DNA from: Alphaproteobacteria bacterium
GTDB taxonomy: Bacteria > Pseudomonadota > Alphaproteobacteria > RS24
NCBI GenBank assembly: GCA_029248825.1
Contig: JAQWIP010000125.1
Location: 1-6,258 of the forward strand
Direction of reading: 5' to 3'
DNA length: 6,258 nucleotides
The position numbers were made by a program, and so were the translations under genes. This document shows positions 5,962-6,258 of this stretch, in pieces; positions within the stretch are counted from its first letter, which is position 1; every line of letters starts with the position of its first letter. The notes under the pieces are model-generated. The model was given only the letters and a program-made list of their open reading frames with translations. It was not told the DNA's origin and ran no database searches.

Positions 5962-6258
5962 TCAATTGGCCTCGCGACCCGAATTCGATAAAACTTGCGC
6001 CAAAGCCGCCTGCCATTGCGCTTGTTTTTTGGCTCGTCGATCGGGCGACATGCGCGGGCTAAACTGCGCGTCCAGCGACCAGTTCTGCGCCAGCGCTTCC
6101 AAACTCTCAAACCAACCCAATTGCAACATCGCCAAAACGGCGGCGCCCAAGGCTGTGGTTTCGGTAATCTTCGGGCGGTCAATCGGCGCGTCGCAAATAT
6201 CGGCGAGGTTTTGGCACAGATAATCATTGGCCACCATACCGCCATCCACGCGCAAACG
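5962..6258 (-). CDS. glpK: Glycerol kinase, C-terminal part (5' end beyond window)
   Basis: The last 98 residues of an FGGY-family kinase, open to the right edge, so the start and most of the protein (about 500 residues in the family) lie outside. The visible part begins RLRVDGGMVANDYL, the nucleotide-binding GG motif of glycerol kinases. ADICDAPIDRPKITETTALGA follows, with the conserved RP.(I/V)TETTALGAA block that separates glycerol kinase from xylulokinase and similar sugar kinases. The enzyme makes glycerol 3-phosphate from glycerol and ATP in the cytoplasm. The C-terminal tail (FSPRMSPDRRAKKQAQWQ) has the usual family position and length but does not obviously retain the region through which the E. 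coli enzyme is inhibited by EIIA-Glc. It stops with TGA at 5962-5964, 48 bases ahead of the aldolase gene. Confidence 0.9.
   Translation of the reverse strand, partial: RLRVDGGMVANDYLCQNLADICDAPIDRPKITETTALGAAVLAMLQLGWFESLEALAQNWSLDAQFSPRMSPDRRAKKQAQWQAALAQVLSNSGREAN

Noticed and set aside
5937..5965. Perfect TTGACA at 5965-5960 on the minus strand as -35 box of an internal promoter before the aldolase gene
   Set aside because: The hexamer includes the glycerol kinase stop codon, and the base run at the proper distance (CAATCT) is a poor -10 box.

Overview
The window reads as an ordinary, densely coding stretch of a bacterial chromosome, most likely from an alphaproteobacterium. I infer this from the moderately GC-rich base composition (judged by eye, not counted), the gene content and the look of the proteins; no rRNA or marker gene is present to confirm it. 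Seven protein genes fill almost all of it. Two are cut by the window edges: a DUF1538 membrane protein on the left and a glycerol kinase on the right. I see no tRNA, rRNA, CRISPR array, insertion sequence, phage gene or plasmid origin. No gap exceeds 300 bases; the largest is the 157-base divergent intergenic region at 1319-1475.

Layout. (1) Positions 1-1318, minus strand: a glutathione S-transferase (GST)-fold protein is followed, after a 65-base gap holding a small hairpin, by a DUF1538 integral membrane protein that runs off the left end. (2) Positions 1319-1475: a divergent control region with nearly three 12-bp tandem repeats, three GTCAC motifs and a possible promoter. (3) Positions 1476-4695, plus strand: a tight three-gene operon of a YtcJ-like amidohydrolase (family 3), a CobW/COG0523 GTPase and a cytochrome b561. 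Both junctions are stop/start overlaps (ATGA and TGATG). (4) Positions 4692-6258, minus strand: the end of glycerol kinase, then a class II aldolase/adducin-fold protein, then a secreted cytochrome c'. This set converges on the plus-strand operon so closely that the two stop codons overlap.

How the genes may work together. In the plus-strand operon, a metal-dependent hydrolase is coupled by translation to a GTPase of the metallochaperone family, so the GTPase may deliver metal to the hydrolase. The cytochrome b561 at the operon's end and the cytochrome c' facing it could form a membrane-to-periplasm electron-transfer pair. Glycerol kinase and the class II aldolase suggest small-polyol or sugar-derived carbon metabolism. 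These links are inferences from gene order.

Nothing here is clearly a new kind of system. The observations most worth following are the hydrolase/metallochaperone/cytochrome b operon and the repeat-bearing divergent control region.
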